NCBI GenBank assembly: GCA_002339265.1
Contig: DDKG01000062.1
Coordinates: forward strand, 1-8,251
Length of the DNA stretch: 8,251 bases
Origin: Massilia sp. UBA2604
GTDB taxonomy: Bacteria; Pseudomonadota; Gammaproteobacteria; Burkholderiales; Burkholderiaceae_D
Direction: 5' to 3'
This document shows positions 1-6,701 of this stretch, in pieces. The notes under the pieces are model-generated. The model was not told the origin of the DNA and searched no databases. It was given only the letters and a program-made list of their open reading frames with translations. Position 1 is the stretch's first letter. The number at the start of each line of letters is the position of its first letter. The position numbers were made by a program, and so were the translations under genes.

Positions 1-17
1 GCCGCAAAGGAGAGAAC

Positions 18-890
18 ATGAGTTGGTTGGAAAAGCTGCTGCCCCCTCGGATCCAGCGCTCCGATGCCGCAAACCGCAAGACCATGCCGGAAGGCCTCTG
101 GGTCAAGTGCCCGTCGTGCGAGTCGGTGCTGTACCGTCAGGACATCGAGTCCAATCTGCACGTGTGCCCGAAGTGCGACCACCATATGCGCATCCGCGCC
201 CGCGACCGCCTCGACGCCCTGCTCGATGAAGGCGGCCGCTACGATATCGGCCAGGAAACGCTGCCGGTCGATACGCTCAAATTTAAAGACAGCAAGAAGT
301 ATCCGGATCGCCTGAAGGCGGCCATGGACGCCACTGGCGAGACCGATGCGCTGATCGTGCAGGGCGGCTCCATCATGAGCCTGCCGGTCGTCGTCGCCGC
401 CTTCGAATTCGAATTCATGGGCGGCTCGATGGGTTCCGTCGTCGGCGAGCGCTTCGTGCGCGGTGCGCAAGTGGCTCTGGAGCAGAAGGTGCCGTTCATT
501 TGCATCACCGCCACCGGCGGCGCCCGCATGCAGGAAGGCCTGCTGTCGCTGATGCAGATGGCCAAGACCACCGCCATGCTGACCAAGCTGTCGGAGAAAA
601 AGCTGCCGTTCATCAGCGTGCTGACCGACCCGACCATGGGCGGCGTCTCGGCCTCGTTCGCCTTCATGGGCGACGTCGTCATCGCCGAGCCGAAGGCCCT
701 GATCGGCTTCGCCGGTCCGCGCGTGATCGAGAACACTGTGCGCGAGAAACTGCCGGAAGGCTTCCAGCGCGCCGAGTTCCTGGTTACCAAGGGCGCCGTC
801 GACATGATCGTCGACCGCCGCAAGATGCGCGAAGAAATCGCGCGCCTGCTGGCCCTGCTGCAAAACCAGGCGACCGAAGTCCTGGCCTGA
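18..890 (+). CDS. accD: Acetyl-CoA carboxylase carboxyltransferase subunit beta
   Basis: AccD pairs with AccA to form the carboxyltransferase that moves CO2 from carboxybiotin-BCCP to acetyl-CoA, giving malonyl-CoA, the first committed step of fatty acid synthesis in the cytoplasm. The 290-residue protein has the family's usual length. An N-terminal four-cysteine zinc ribbon is intact (C31-x2-C34 and C50-x2-C53). The crotonase-like domain carries the conserved TGGARMQEG segment with G167-G168 and the [12 protein letters not shown] segment with G208-G209, glycine pairs of the type that form oxyanion holes. The typical GFAGPRVIE and REKLPEGFQ stretches follow. The start is fixed by an AAGGAG ribosome binding site at 6-11, six bases before ATG. 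The gene before it lies outside the window; in many betaproteobacteria it is trpA (established knowledge, not seen here). A hairpin follows the stop codon. Nothing looks broken. Confidence 0.98.
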   Translation: MSWLEKLLPPRIQRSDAANRKTMPEGLWVKCPSCESVLYRQDIESNLHVCPKCDHHMRIRARDRLDALLDEGGRYDIGQETLPVDTLKFKDSKKYPDRLKAAMDATGETDALIVQGGSIMSLPVVVAAFEFEFMGGSMGSVVGERFVRGAQVALEQKVPFICITATGGARMQEGLLSLMQMAKTTAMLTKLSEKKLPFISVLTDPTMGGVSASFAFMGDVVIAEPKALIGFAGPRVIENTVREKLPEGFQRAEFLVTKGAVDMIVDRRKMREEIARLLALLQNQATEVLA

Positions 891-899
891 TAGACACAA

Positions 900-921
900 G
901 GGCGACTCAGGTCGCCCTTTC
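900..921 (+). terminator. Short hairpin terminator after accD
   Basis: A perfect 7-bp stem GGGCGAC / GTCGCCC (900-906 and 911-917) closes a TCAG loop and is followed by TTTCT. It lies 10 bases after the accD stop codon and about 50 bases before folC. The T-tract is short, so this may only attenuate transcription into folC. Confidence 0.6.
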
Positions 922-969
922 TGCTCGCGCGTCCCCCGGCGCGACCGGGCGCCTCTACCGTATTCATTC

Positions 970-2268
970 ATGTCCCCACTTCCGACCACCTTGCCCGATT
1001 GGCTGGCCCTGCTCGAGTCGCGCCATGCCGAAACCCATATCGACATGGGCCTCGACCGCGTGCGCGCCGTCAAGGAGCGCATGGAACTGGCCTTCGAATG
1101 CCCGGTGATCATGGTCGCCGGCACCAACGGCAAGGGTTCCACCTGCGCGATGCTCGAATCGGTGCTGCTGCAGTCCGGCTACCGCGTCGGCCTCTACATC
1201 AAGCCGCACTTCCTCGACTTTAATGAGCGCGCCCGCATCAATGGCGAAATGGCGTCCGATGAAGCGCTGGTCCAGGCCTTCAACGACGTCGAAGCCGCCC
1301 GCGCCGATACCGACCTGACGTATTTCGAATTCACCACCCTGGCCATCGCCCACCTGATCTCGAAAAGCGGCGTCGACGTCGCCATCCTCGAGGTCGGCCT
1401 GGGCGGGCGCCTGGACGCGGTCAACGTCATCGACGCCGACGTGTCCATCGTCACCAGCATCGACATCGACCACACGTCCTACCTGGGCGACACGCGCGAA
1501 AAAATCGGCTTCGAAAAGGCCGGCATCTTCCGCCCGGGCAAGCCGGCCATCTGCAGCGACCCGGTGCCGCCGCAATCGCTGATCGACCACGCCGAACGGA
1601 TCGGCGCCGACCTGTGGCTGCTCGGCCGCGATTTCAACTACCAGGGCGACCAGCAGCAGTGGAGCTACGGCGGTCGCGGCCAGCGCCGCAACTCGCTGGC
1701 CTATCCGGCCCTGCGCGGCGCCAACCAGCTGCTCAACGCCTCGGCCGCGCTGGCTGCGCTCGAGGCGCTGCGCATGCAGTTGCCGTGCGGCGCCCAGGAA
1801 ACCCGCGCCGGCCTGGCCATGGTCGAACTGCCGGGCCGCTTCCAGGTGCTGGCGGGCCGTCCGACCCAGGTGCTGGACGTCGCCCACAATCCCCACGCCG
1901 CCGCCGCGCTGGCCCAGAACCTGGGCAATATGGGCTTCCACCGCTTTACGTATGCCGTGTTCGGCATCATGGAAGACAAGGACATCGATGCGGTGATTGC
2001 GCCGATGGCCGGCATCATCGATCACTGGTGCGTGACCAAGCTCGATTCGCCGCGCTCGGCAGAGCCGGAAGCGCTGGCCGAGAAGCTGCGCGAACTCCGT
2101 CCGGCCGGCGCCAAGGATGACGATTTTTCTGTGAGTAATTTCGCAACGCCAGCCGAGGCGTATGCGAATGCGCTGAGCCGGGCAGGGGAGAATGATAGAA
2201 TTGTGGTCTTTGGCTCTTTCTACACGGTTGCAGGCGTCATGGCGGCCCGTAAATCGAGTCTTCACTGA
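970..2268 (+). CDS. folC: Bifunctional dihydrofolate synthase / folylpolyglutamate synthase
   Basis: FolC adds glutamate to dihydropteroate to make dihydrofolate and then extends the poly-gamma-glutamate tail of tetrahydrofolates, using ATP in the cytoplasm. It belongs to the Mur ligase superfamily. The 432-residue protein shows the P-loop GTNGKGS at residues 51-57, the FEFTTLA segment, the EVGLGGRLDAVN block, the TSIDIDHTSYLGDTREKIG block with FEKAGIFRPG after it, and the C-terminal DVAHNPHAA motif. All parts are intact and the length is normal. ATG 970 is the first ATG in this frame after accD, and the N-terminus (SRHAETHIDMGLDRV) fits the family. No good Shine-Dalgarno sequence precedes it; the bases before are TATTCATTC. 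The motif after the P-loop reads KPHFLDFNERARING, whereas SPHL-type sequences are common in better-known homologues. The last 50 codons use more AT-rich codons than the rest. The next gene starts 27 bp downstream. Confidence 0.97.
   Translation: MSPLPTTLPDWLALLESRHAETHIDMGLDRVRAVKERMELAFECPVIMVAGTNGKGSTCAMLESVLLQSGYRVGLYIKPHFLDFNERARINGEMASDEALVQAFNDVEAARADTDLTYFEFTTLAIAHLISKSGVDVAILEVGLGGRLDAVNVIDADVSIVTSIDIDHTSYLGDTREKIGFEKAGIFRPGKPAICSDPVPPQSLIDHAERIGADLWLLGRDFNYQGDQQQWSYGGRGQRRNSLAYPALRGANQLLNASAALAALEALRMQLPCGAQETRAGLAMVELPGRFQVLAGRPTQVLDVAHNPHAAAALAQNLGNMGFHRFTYAVFGIMEDKDIDAVIAPMAGIIDHWCVTKLDSPRSAEPEALAEKLRELRPAGAKDDDFSVSNFATPAEAYANALSRAGENDRIVVFGSFYTVAGVMAARKSSLH
2173..2201 (+). promoter_or_regulatory. 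Possible internal promoter in the 3' end of folC
   Basis: TAGAAT at 2196-2201 matches five of six bases of the sigma-70 -10 consensus. The hexamer 17 bp upstream, CTGAGC at 2173-2178, matches only three of six. The site lies in an unusually AT-rich stretch of folC with rare codons such as AGA, about 95 bases before the SPOR-protein gene. It is a weak prediction from base composition and -10 likeness only. Confidence 0.2.
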
Positions 2269-2295
2269 CCTTCTTCACCCTACTACCTGAACCAC

Positions 2296-3246
2296 ATGGG
2301 CTTGTTCTCGTTCGGCAATAAAAACAAGCAAGAAACTGTCCGGGACAGCGGTCACTTCGTCAAGGACGAGGACGCCGCCTATACCGAGCGCGCCCGTTCC
2401 AAGCGCGCAAGCTCCGCCGGTGATGGCGCGCGCCGCACCAGTCGCGGCGACCCGATCCTTCCCGAGAAGAAGCGCGCCCGCCGCCGCCTGGTCGGCGCCA
2501 TCGCGCTGGTGCTTGCGGCGGTCGTCGCGCTGCCGATGCTGCTCGACTCCGAACCCAAGCCGCTGGCCACCGACATCGCCATCCACATCCCGGACAAGGA
2601 CAAGGCCGCCCCGCTGCCGGTGCCGTCCGAACAGGTGGCGCCATCGGCCAGCGTCGACAGCGACGAGGAGATCATCGAGCCGGCGCCTGTGACCGGCGCC
2701 GACGCAAGCGACGCACCTGCGACGGCCCCGACGGCAAGCGATCCGCCGCCGATGCGCATGCTGGAGCAGGCCGAGCCGCCGAAGCCCGAACCAAAGCCGG
2801 AACCGGTCAAGCCAAAGGCCGAACCGAAGCCCGAGCCGAAGCCCGAGCCAATCCGGCCCGAACCGAAGCCGGAACCAAAACCCGAAAAGAAACCCGAGCC
2901 AGTGAAGAAGCCGGCCGAGACCCATCCGAAGGCCGTGGACGTCGTCAAGCCCGCGCCGAAGGACGACGCCGCGCGCGCCATGGCCATCCTCGAAGGCAAG
3001 CCGGCCGAGCCGCAGAAGGCGCAAGGCCCGGCGCCGCGCTTCGTGGTGCAGGTCGCCGCCCTGGCCAGCCAGGAAAAGGTGACGGAATTGCAGGAACGCC
3101 TGCGCGGCGCCGGCATCGCCTCGTTCACCCAGAAGTCGGGCGAGCTGATCCGTGTGCGGATCGGTCCGTTCAGCAAGGAAGAAGCCGAGAAAACGCGCGC
3201 CAAGCTGGGCGGCATCGGCCTGTCCGGCACCATGGTGCCGCTCTGA
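2296..3246 (+). CDS. SPOR-domain inner-membrane protein, DedD-like
   Basis: This is probably a DedD-like cell-division protein whose SPOR domain binds denuded peptidoglycan at the septum. The 316-residue chain has a basic cytoplasmic N-terminus (to about residue 64), one membrane segment at about residues 65-83 (LVGAIALVLAAVVALPMLL), and a periplasmic linker. The linker is rich in Pro, Lys and Glu, with KPEP-type repeats at residues 161-206. The SPOR domain covers about residues 247-314, starting RFVVQVAALAS and including IRVRIGPFSKEEAE. This architecture is that of DedD/FtsN-type proteins. The position between folC and cvpA matches the dedD position in gammaproteobacteria, which supports the DedD reading, but the sequence alone does not prove orthology. 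ATG 2296 gives MGLFSFGNKNKQE, a start typical of betaproteobacterial members, although no clear ribosome binding site is visible. cvpA follows 14 bp after the stop, so the two are probably cotranscribed. Confidence 0.9.
   Translation: MGLFSFGNKNKQETVRDSGHFVKDEDAAYTERARSKRASSAGDGARRTSRGDPILPEKKRARRRLVGAIALVLAAVVALPMLLDSEPKPLATDIAIHIPDKDKAAPLPVPSEQVAPSASVDSDEEIIEPAPVTGADASDAPATAPTASDPPPMRMLEQAEPPKPEPKPEPVKPKAEPKPEPKPEPIRPEPKPEPKPEKKPEPVKKPAETHPKAVDVVKPAPKDDAARAMAILEGKPAEPQKAQGPAPRFVVQVAALASQEKVTELQERLRGAGIASFTQKSGELIRVRIGPFSKEEAEKTRAKLGGIGLSGTMVPL
2776..2913 (+). repeat. KPEP-coding low-complexity repeat in the SPOR protein
   Basis: Codons 161-206 of the SPOR protein are built from degenerate 6- and 12-base units such as GAACCGAAGCCC, encoding Lys-Pro-Glu-Pro repeats. 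Synonymous variation between units (CCG, CCC, CCA and AAG, AAA) shows that the amino acid pattern is kept more strictly than the DNA. The segment probably forms a stiff, extended periplasmic spacer that holds the SPOR domain away from the membrane. Confidence 0.8.
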
Positions 3247-3260
3247 CCCTGTTCTGAAGC

Positions 3261-3749
3261 GTGACGATCTTCGATTACCTGGTGCTGTTCGTGCTGATCT
3301 GCTCTGTCGTCATCAGCACCTTGCGCGGCCTGGTCAAGGAAATCCTGTCGCTGCTGGGCTGGATCGTCGCCTTCGTGGTGGCCAATGCCTACGGCGCAGG
3401 CCTGGCGCCGCTGCTGCCGGAAGTGATTCCCGGCGACACGGCGCGCCTGATCGTGGCCTTCATCGCGCTGTTCCTGGGCGTGCGGATATTGATGGGCCTG
3501 CTGTCCCTGGCAATCGGGGCGCTGGTGGAGGCCACCGGCCTCTCGCTGGCGGACCGCGGCCTTGGTGGTTTGTTTGGATTGGCGCGTGGCATTGTAATCG
3601 TGCTGGCCGGCGTCATATTGTGTGGGATGACGGACATTCCGAAGCAGGCATTCTGGCAAGAGGCCTTGCTGTCGCCGATCGCCGAGAGCGGCGCCCGTAC
3701 CGTCAAGCCCTTCCTGCCCGCTGCCATGGCGCAGCACGTGAACTTTTGA
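3261..3749 (+). CDS. cvpA: CvpA family membrane protein
   Basis: CvpA was named for its need in colicin V production in Escherichia coli, where it also lies directly upstream of purF. Its biochemical role is not firmly settled, and it is linked to envelope homeostasis. The 162-residue product has the family length and about four hydrophobic segments, near residues 5-20, 25-45, 62-88 and 103-121. The family-like pattern FDYLVLFVLICSVVISTLRG leads into VKEILSLLGWI. The start is GTG at 3261, which begins the protein at MTIFDYL; this fits the family and leaves a 14-bp gap after the SPOR gene. The ribosome binding site is poor (CTGAAGC next to the GTG). In its last third the codons become AT-richer (TTG, TTT, GGA, ATT, GTA, ATA, TGT), which may reflect an embedded promoter for purF. 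Confidence 0.93.
   Translation: MTIFDYLVLFVLICSVVISTLRGLVKEILSLLGWIVAFVVANAYGAGLAPLLPEVIPGDTARLIVAFIALFLGVRILMGLLSLAIGALVEATGLSLADRGLGGLFGLARGIVIVLAGVILCGMTDIPKQAFWQEALLSPIAESGARTVKPFLPAAMAQHVNF
3570..3598 (+). promoter_or_regulatory. Possible internal promoter in cvpA serving purF
   Basis: TTGTTT (3570-3575) and TGTAAT (3593-3598) are separated by exactly 17 bp and match the sigma-70 consensus at 8 of 12 positions. They lie in a stretch of cvpA with unusual AT-rich codons, about 215 bases before purF. A second, overlapping pair, TTGTAA (3592-3597) and CATATT (3614-3619), is also possible. Prediction only. Confidence 0.25.
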
Positions 3750-3784
3750 CCAGCATTCCTCAGTCGTAGAACTTTTTCTGTAAT
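3746..3784 (+). promoter_or_regulatory. purF leader with promoter-like hexamers
   Basis: The 63-bp gap before purF is AT-richer than its surroundings. TTGACC (3746-3751) overlaps the cvpA stop codon and matches five of six bases of a -35 box. TAGAAC (3767-3772) follows after a short 15-bp spacer, and TGTAAT (3779-3784) lies after 27 bp. None of these spacings is ideal, so a purF promoter here is only a possibility. I see no convincing PurR-type operator. Confidence 0.2.
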
Positions 3785-3801
3785 CAAGCACTCAAGCTTT
3801 T

Positions 3802-3806
3802 AGGAG
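3802..3806 (+). promoter_or_regulatory. purF ribosome binding site
   Basis: AGGAG lies six bases before the purF ATG. It is one of only two clear Shine-Dalgarno sequences in the window (the other precedes accD), and it fixes the start so that cysteine is residue 2. Confidence 0.85.
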
Positions 3807-3812
3807 CACACC

Positions 3813-5336
3813 ATGTGTGGCATCGTCGGCGTCGTTTCTCACTCTCCCGTCAACCAGTTGCTGTATGACGCATTGCTGCTGCTGCAGCACCGCGGCCAGG
3901 ACGCGGCGGGCATTGCGACCAATCACAGCAGCATGTTCTCGATGTTCAAGGCCAATGGCCTGGTCCGGGACGTGTTCCGCACCCGTAATATGCGTTCGCT
4001 GCAGGGCAATACCGGGATCGGCCACTGCCGCTACCCGACCGCCGGTTCGTCGAGCGAAGAAGAAGCGCAGCCGTTCTACGTCAACGCACCATTCGGCATC
4101 ACGCTGGCCCACAACGGCAACCTGACCAACCAGGCAGTGCTGAAGGACGAGCTGTTCCGCAACGACCGCCGCCATATCAACACCGACTCCGACTCCGAAG
4201 TGCTGCTCAACGTGCTGGCCCACGAGATCCAGGAAGCGGCCGACGGCTACTCGCTCGACGCCGACGCCGTGTTCAAGGCGGTTGCCGCCGTGCACCGCCG
4301 CGTGCGCGGCGCCTACGCCGTGGTGGCGCAGATCGCCGGCCATGGCATGCTGGCCTTCCGCGATCCGTTCGGCATTCGTCCGCTGTGCCTGGGCATCAAC
4401 GAGACCGAGCAGGGCAATGAATACCTGGTGGCCAGCGAATCGGTCGCCCTGGAAGGCCTGGGCTTCCGCTTCGTGCGCGACATCGCGCCGGGCGAGGCCG
4501 TCTTCATCGACGAAAACAACCAGCTGCACGAGCGCCAGTGCGCCGAGAACCCGTCGCTCAATCCGTGCGCCTTCGAGTTCGTCTACCTGGCCCGTCCCGA
4601 CTCCGTGATCGACGGCGCCTCGGTCTACGCTACCCGCCTGCGCATGGGCGAATACCTGGCAGATAAAGTCAGCAAGGAAATCCCGGTCGACGAGATCGAC
4701 GTCGTGATGCCGATCCCCGATTCCTCGCGTCCGGCCGCGATCCAGCTGGCCCTGAAACTCGGCGTGGAATACCGCGAAGGCTTCATCAAGAACCGCTACA
4801 TCGGCCGCACCTTCATCATGCCGGGTCAGGGCATGCGCAAGAAATCGGTGCGCCAGAAGCTGAACGCCATCAGCTCCGAGTTCAAGGACAAGAACGTGCT
4901 GCTGGTCGACGACTCGATCGTGCGCGGCACCACCAGCCGCGAGATCGTGCAGATGGCGCGCGAAGCCGGCGCCCGCAAGGTGTTCTTCGCCTCGGCCGCG
5001 CCACCGGTGCTGTACCCGAACGTGTACGGCATCGACATGCCGACCCGCGACGAGCTGATCGCCCACGGCCGCACGACCGAGGAAGTGTGCCGCGAGATCA
5101 CCGCCGACCGCGTGGTGTACCAGGACGTCGACGCGCTCAAGCGCGCGATCTCGGACGTCAATCCCGAGCTGAAGAATTTCGAGGCGTCGTGCTTCGACGG
5201 TGTCTACATCACCGGCGACGTGACCCCGGAATACCTGGATCGCCAGGAATCGGCGCGTCACAATCCGAAGGCCAAGGACGTCGAGGACAAGGTGCGCACC
5301 CAGCTCAACCTGAACCCCCCGGTGGCTGCCGAGTAA
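3813..5336 (+). CDS. purF: Amidophosphoribosyltransferase (glutamine PRPP amidotransferase)
   Basis: PurF catalyses the first committed step of purine synthesis: PRPP plus glutamine gives 5-phosphoribosylamine, glutamate and pyrophosphate. The 507-residue length matches the family. Translation begins Met-Cys-Gly-Ile-Val-Gly, so removal of Met exposes Cys2 as the N-terminal nucleophile of the glutaminase domain; there is no propeptide. Glutamine-site residues visible are R73 (in RYPTAGSS), N101-G102 (in HNGNL) and D127 (in TDSDSE). The phosphoribosyltransferase domain holds the PRPP-binding motif [13 protein letters not shown] at residues 362-374. The [15 protein letters not shown] segment is also typical. 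No cysteine cluster suggesting an iron-sulfur centre of the Bacillus type is obvious. A strong ribosome binding site precedes it. The next gene starts three bases after its stop codon, so the two are almost certainly cotranscribed and possibly translationally coupled. Confidence 0.98.
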   Translation: MCGIVGVVSHSPVNQLLYDALLLLQHRGQDAAGIATNHSSMFSMFKANGLVRDVFRTRNMRSLQGNTGIGHCRYPTAGSSSEEEAQPFYVNAPFGITLAHNGNLTNQAVLKDELFRNDRRHINTDSDSEVLLNVLAHEIQEAADGYSLDADAVFKAVAAVHRRVRGAYAVVAQIAGHGMLAFRDPFGIRPLCLGINETEQGNEYLVASESVALEGLGFRFVRDIAPGEAVFIDENNQLHERQCAENPSLNPCAFEFVYLARPDSVIDGASVYATRLRMGEYLADKVSKEIPVDEIDVVMPIPDSSRPAAIQLALKLGVEYREGFIKNRYIGRTFIMPGQGMRKKSVRQKLNAISSEFKDKNVLLVDDSIVRGTTSREIVQMAREAGARKVFFASAAPPVLYPNVYGIDMPTRDELIAHGRTTEEVCREITADRVVYQDVDALKRAISDVNPELKNFEASCFDGVYITGDVTPEYLDRQESARHNPKAKDVEDKVRTQLNLNPPVAAE

Positions 5337-5339
5337 GCC

Positions 5340-6581
5340 ATGTCGGATAAACAAGGCTACGGCTTCACCACCACCATCCTGCACAACGATCGGCGCAAGA
5401 CGATCGAGCAGGGCTCGCTGCACAAGCCGGTGCACACCTCGGTCGCCTTCGGCTATGCCGACGCGCGCCAGCTGGCCTCGGTGTTCCAGGGCAAGGAGCC
5501 GGGCTTCCGCTATGGCCGCCAGGGCAATCCGACAGTGTCGGCGCTGGAAGACAAGATCAGCAAGATGGAAGACGGCGTCGCCACCCTGTGCTTCGGCACC
5601 GGCATGGCGGCGATCGGCGCGCTGTTCCAGGCCCTGCTGAAAGCGGGCGACCACATCGTGTCGTCGAGCTTCCTGTTCGGGAACACCAACAGCCTGTGGC
5701 AGACGGTGGCGGCCCAAGGCGTCGACGTCGCGTTCGTGGATGCCACCGACGTGGCCCAGGTCGAGGCGGCATTGACGCCGTCCACCCGCCTGGTGTTCGT
5801 CGAGACGATCGCCAATCCGCGCACGCAAGTGGCGGACCTGGCCCGCATCGGCGAACTGTGCCGCGCGCGCGGCATCCTGTACGTGGTCGACAACACGATG
5901 ACCACGCCCTGGCTGTTCCGTCCCAAGGACGTGGGCGCCGGGCTGGTGGTCAATTCGCTGACCAAGTCGATCGGCGGCCACGGCATCGCGCTGGGCGGTG
6001 CGCTGACCGATACCGGCCTGTTCGACTGGGCCGCGTATCCAAACATCGCCCCGAACTTCCGCAAGCAGGCACCAAGCGCGCAAGGCATGGCCCAGCTGCG
6101 GGCCAAGGCGTTGCGCGACTTCGGCGCCGCGCTCGGGCCGGAAGCGGCGCACCACATTGCGGTCGGCGCCGAGACGCTGGCCCTGCGCATGGAGCGCACC
6201 TGCGCCAATGCGCTGGCGCTGGCGACGATGCTCGAAGCCGACGACCGGGTGGCGGCCGTCCACTATCCGGGCCTGGCCTCGCATCCACAGCATGGGATCG
6301 TCAGCGAGCTGTTCCGTTCCGGTGGTTCGCTGCTCAGCTTCGAGCTGAAGGACGACATCGATCCGTTCGACTACCTGAATCGCCTGAAACTGGCGATCCC
6401 GGCGTCGAACCTGGGCGATAACCGGACGCTGGTGATCCCGGTGGCGCACACGATCTTCTTCGAGATGGGCCCCGAGCGGCGCGCCAGCATGGGCATCGCG
6501 GAAGGCTTGATCCGGGTGTCGGTGGGCATCGAGGACACCGATGACCTGGTCGGCGACTTCCGCCAGGCGCTGGATGCGTAA
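5340..6581 (+). CDS. PLP-dependent Cys/Met-metabolism enzyme (cystathionine gamma-synthase family)
   Basis: This 413-residue protein belongs to the fold-type I PLP enzymes that act on activated homoserine or sulfur amino acids (cystathionine gamma-synthase, homoserine sulfhydrylases, gamma-lyases). Visible active-site features are Y58 and R60 in YGRQGNPT, D184 in VVDNTMTTP (pyridine-nitrogen partner), and K209 in NSLTKSIGGHG, the expected Schiff-base lysine. Near the C-terminus, ASNLGD and SVGIEDTDDL are family features. In Pseudomonas, metZ (O-succinylhomoserine sulfhydrylase) follows purF, so context suggests a role in methionine synthesis. However, the motifs differ from those I remember for MetZ (YSRYTNPT, HSATKYIDGQG). 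The residue aligned by eye with the catalytic Cys116 of methionine gamma-lyase appears to be N115 (in LFGNTNSL), which argues against that activity. The exact substrate is therefore open. No Shine-Dalgarno is clear beyond the end of purF, three bases upstream. A strong terminator follows. Confidence 0.9.
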   Translation: MSDKQGYGFTTTILHNDRRKTIEQGSLHKPVHTSVAFGYADARQLASVFQGKEPGFRYGRQGNPTVSALEDKISKMEDGVATLCFGTGMAAIGALFQALLKAGDHIVSSSFLFGNTNSLWQTVAAQGVDVAFVDATDVAQVEAALTPSTRLVFVETIANPRTQVADLARIGELCRARGILYVVDNTMTTPWLFRPKDVGAGLVVNSLTKSIGGHGIALGGALTDTGLFDWAAYPNIAPNFRKQAPSAQGMAQLRAKALRDFGAALGPEAAHHIAVGAETLALRMERTCANALALATMLEADDRVAAVHYPGLASHPQHGIVSELFRSGGSLLSFELKDDIDPFDYLNRLKLAIPASNLGDNRTLVIPVAHTIFFEMGPERRASMGIAEGLIRVSVGIEDTDDLVGDFRQALDA

Positions 6582-6604
6582 AGCGAGGTAAAACCTTTCG
6601 GATC

Positions 6605-6634
6605 GGGCCGGCAAATGCCGGCCCTGTCATTTTT
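6605..6634 (+). terminator. Intrinsic terminator of the folC-purF gene group
   Basis: A perfect 8-bp GC-only stem GGGCCGGC / GCCGGCCC (6605-6612 and 6617-6624) with an AAAT loop is followed by TGTCATTTTT. It lies 24 bases after the stop codon of the PLP enzyme and separates the operon from the promoter of the next gene. Confidence 0.88.
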
Positions 6635-6638
6635 GCGG

Positions 6639-6668
6639 TTGAGCCCAGCCGTAAAACACGGCTATCAT
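6639..6668 (+). promoter_or_regulatory. Candidate sigma-70 promoter of the SEL1-like gene
   Basis: TTGAGC (6639-6644) and TATCAT (6663-6668) are separated by 18 bp and match the consensus at 9 of 12 positions. They begin just after the upstream terminator. A transcript from about 6675 would have a leader of roughly 25 bases and little room for a Shine-Dalgarno site, none of which is clear. Confidence 0.5.
6647..6663 (+). repeat. Small inverted repeat within the promoter spacer
   Basis: AGCCGT (6647-6652) and ACGGCT (6658-6663) form a perfect inverted repeat around AAAAC. It occupies most of the spacer between the candidate -35 and -10 hexamers of the SEL1-like gene, where a repressor could bind. 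With 6-bp arms it may also be chance. Confidence 0.4.
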
Positions 6669-6701
6669 GGACTTTTACCAGCCCAGCCTTACGGTATGCC
6701 C

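Noticed and set aside
404..416. Tandem GAATTCGAATTC in accD.
   Set aside because: It encodes the conserved Phe-Glu-Phe-Glu-Phe stretch of AccD and needs no other explanation.
964..2265. A 433-codon minus-strand open frame mirroring all of folC.
   Set aside because: Same codon-register effect as for purF. folC has every expected motif, while the antisense product has none.
2776..2913. Short regular repeats considered as a CRISPR-like or satellite array.
   Set aside because: The units are degenerate, have no spacers, keep the reading frame and encode a Pro-rich linker.
2379..3791. A 470-codon minus-strand open frame across the SPOR gene and cvpA.
   Set aside because: Its translation is low complexity (Gly/Phe/Ser-rich opposite the KPEP repeats), it has no recognisable start context, and the plus-strand genes explain the region.
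5588..6421. A 277-codon open frame in another plus-strand frame inside the PLP enzyme gene.
   Set aside because: Arg/Gly/Pro-rich translation typical of a shifted frame in GC-rich coding DNA; the overlapping frame encodes an intact, recognisable enzyme.
3792..6614. A 940-codon open frame on the minus strand across purF and the PLP enzyme.
   Set aside because: It is in exact codon register with both plus-strand genes, so its stops would need TTA, CTA or TCA codons on the plus strand, which this GC-rich genome avoids. The translation is a His/Arg/Asp/Val-rich low-complexity product with no domain, and it starts inside the terminator hairpin.
6615..6701. An N-terminal extension of the SEL1-like protein from ATG 6615.
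   Set aside because: That ATG lies in the loop and stem of the upstream terminator and precedes the candidate promoter. It would also bury the signal peptide 29 residues inside the protein.
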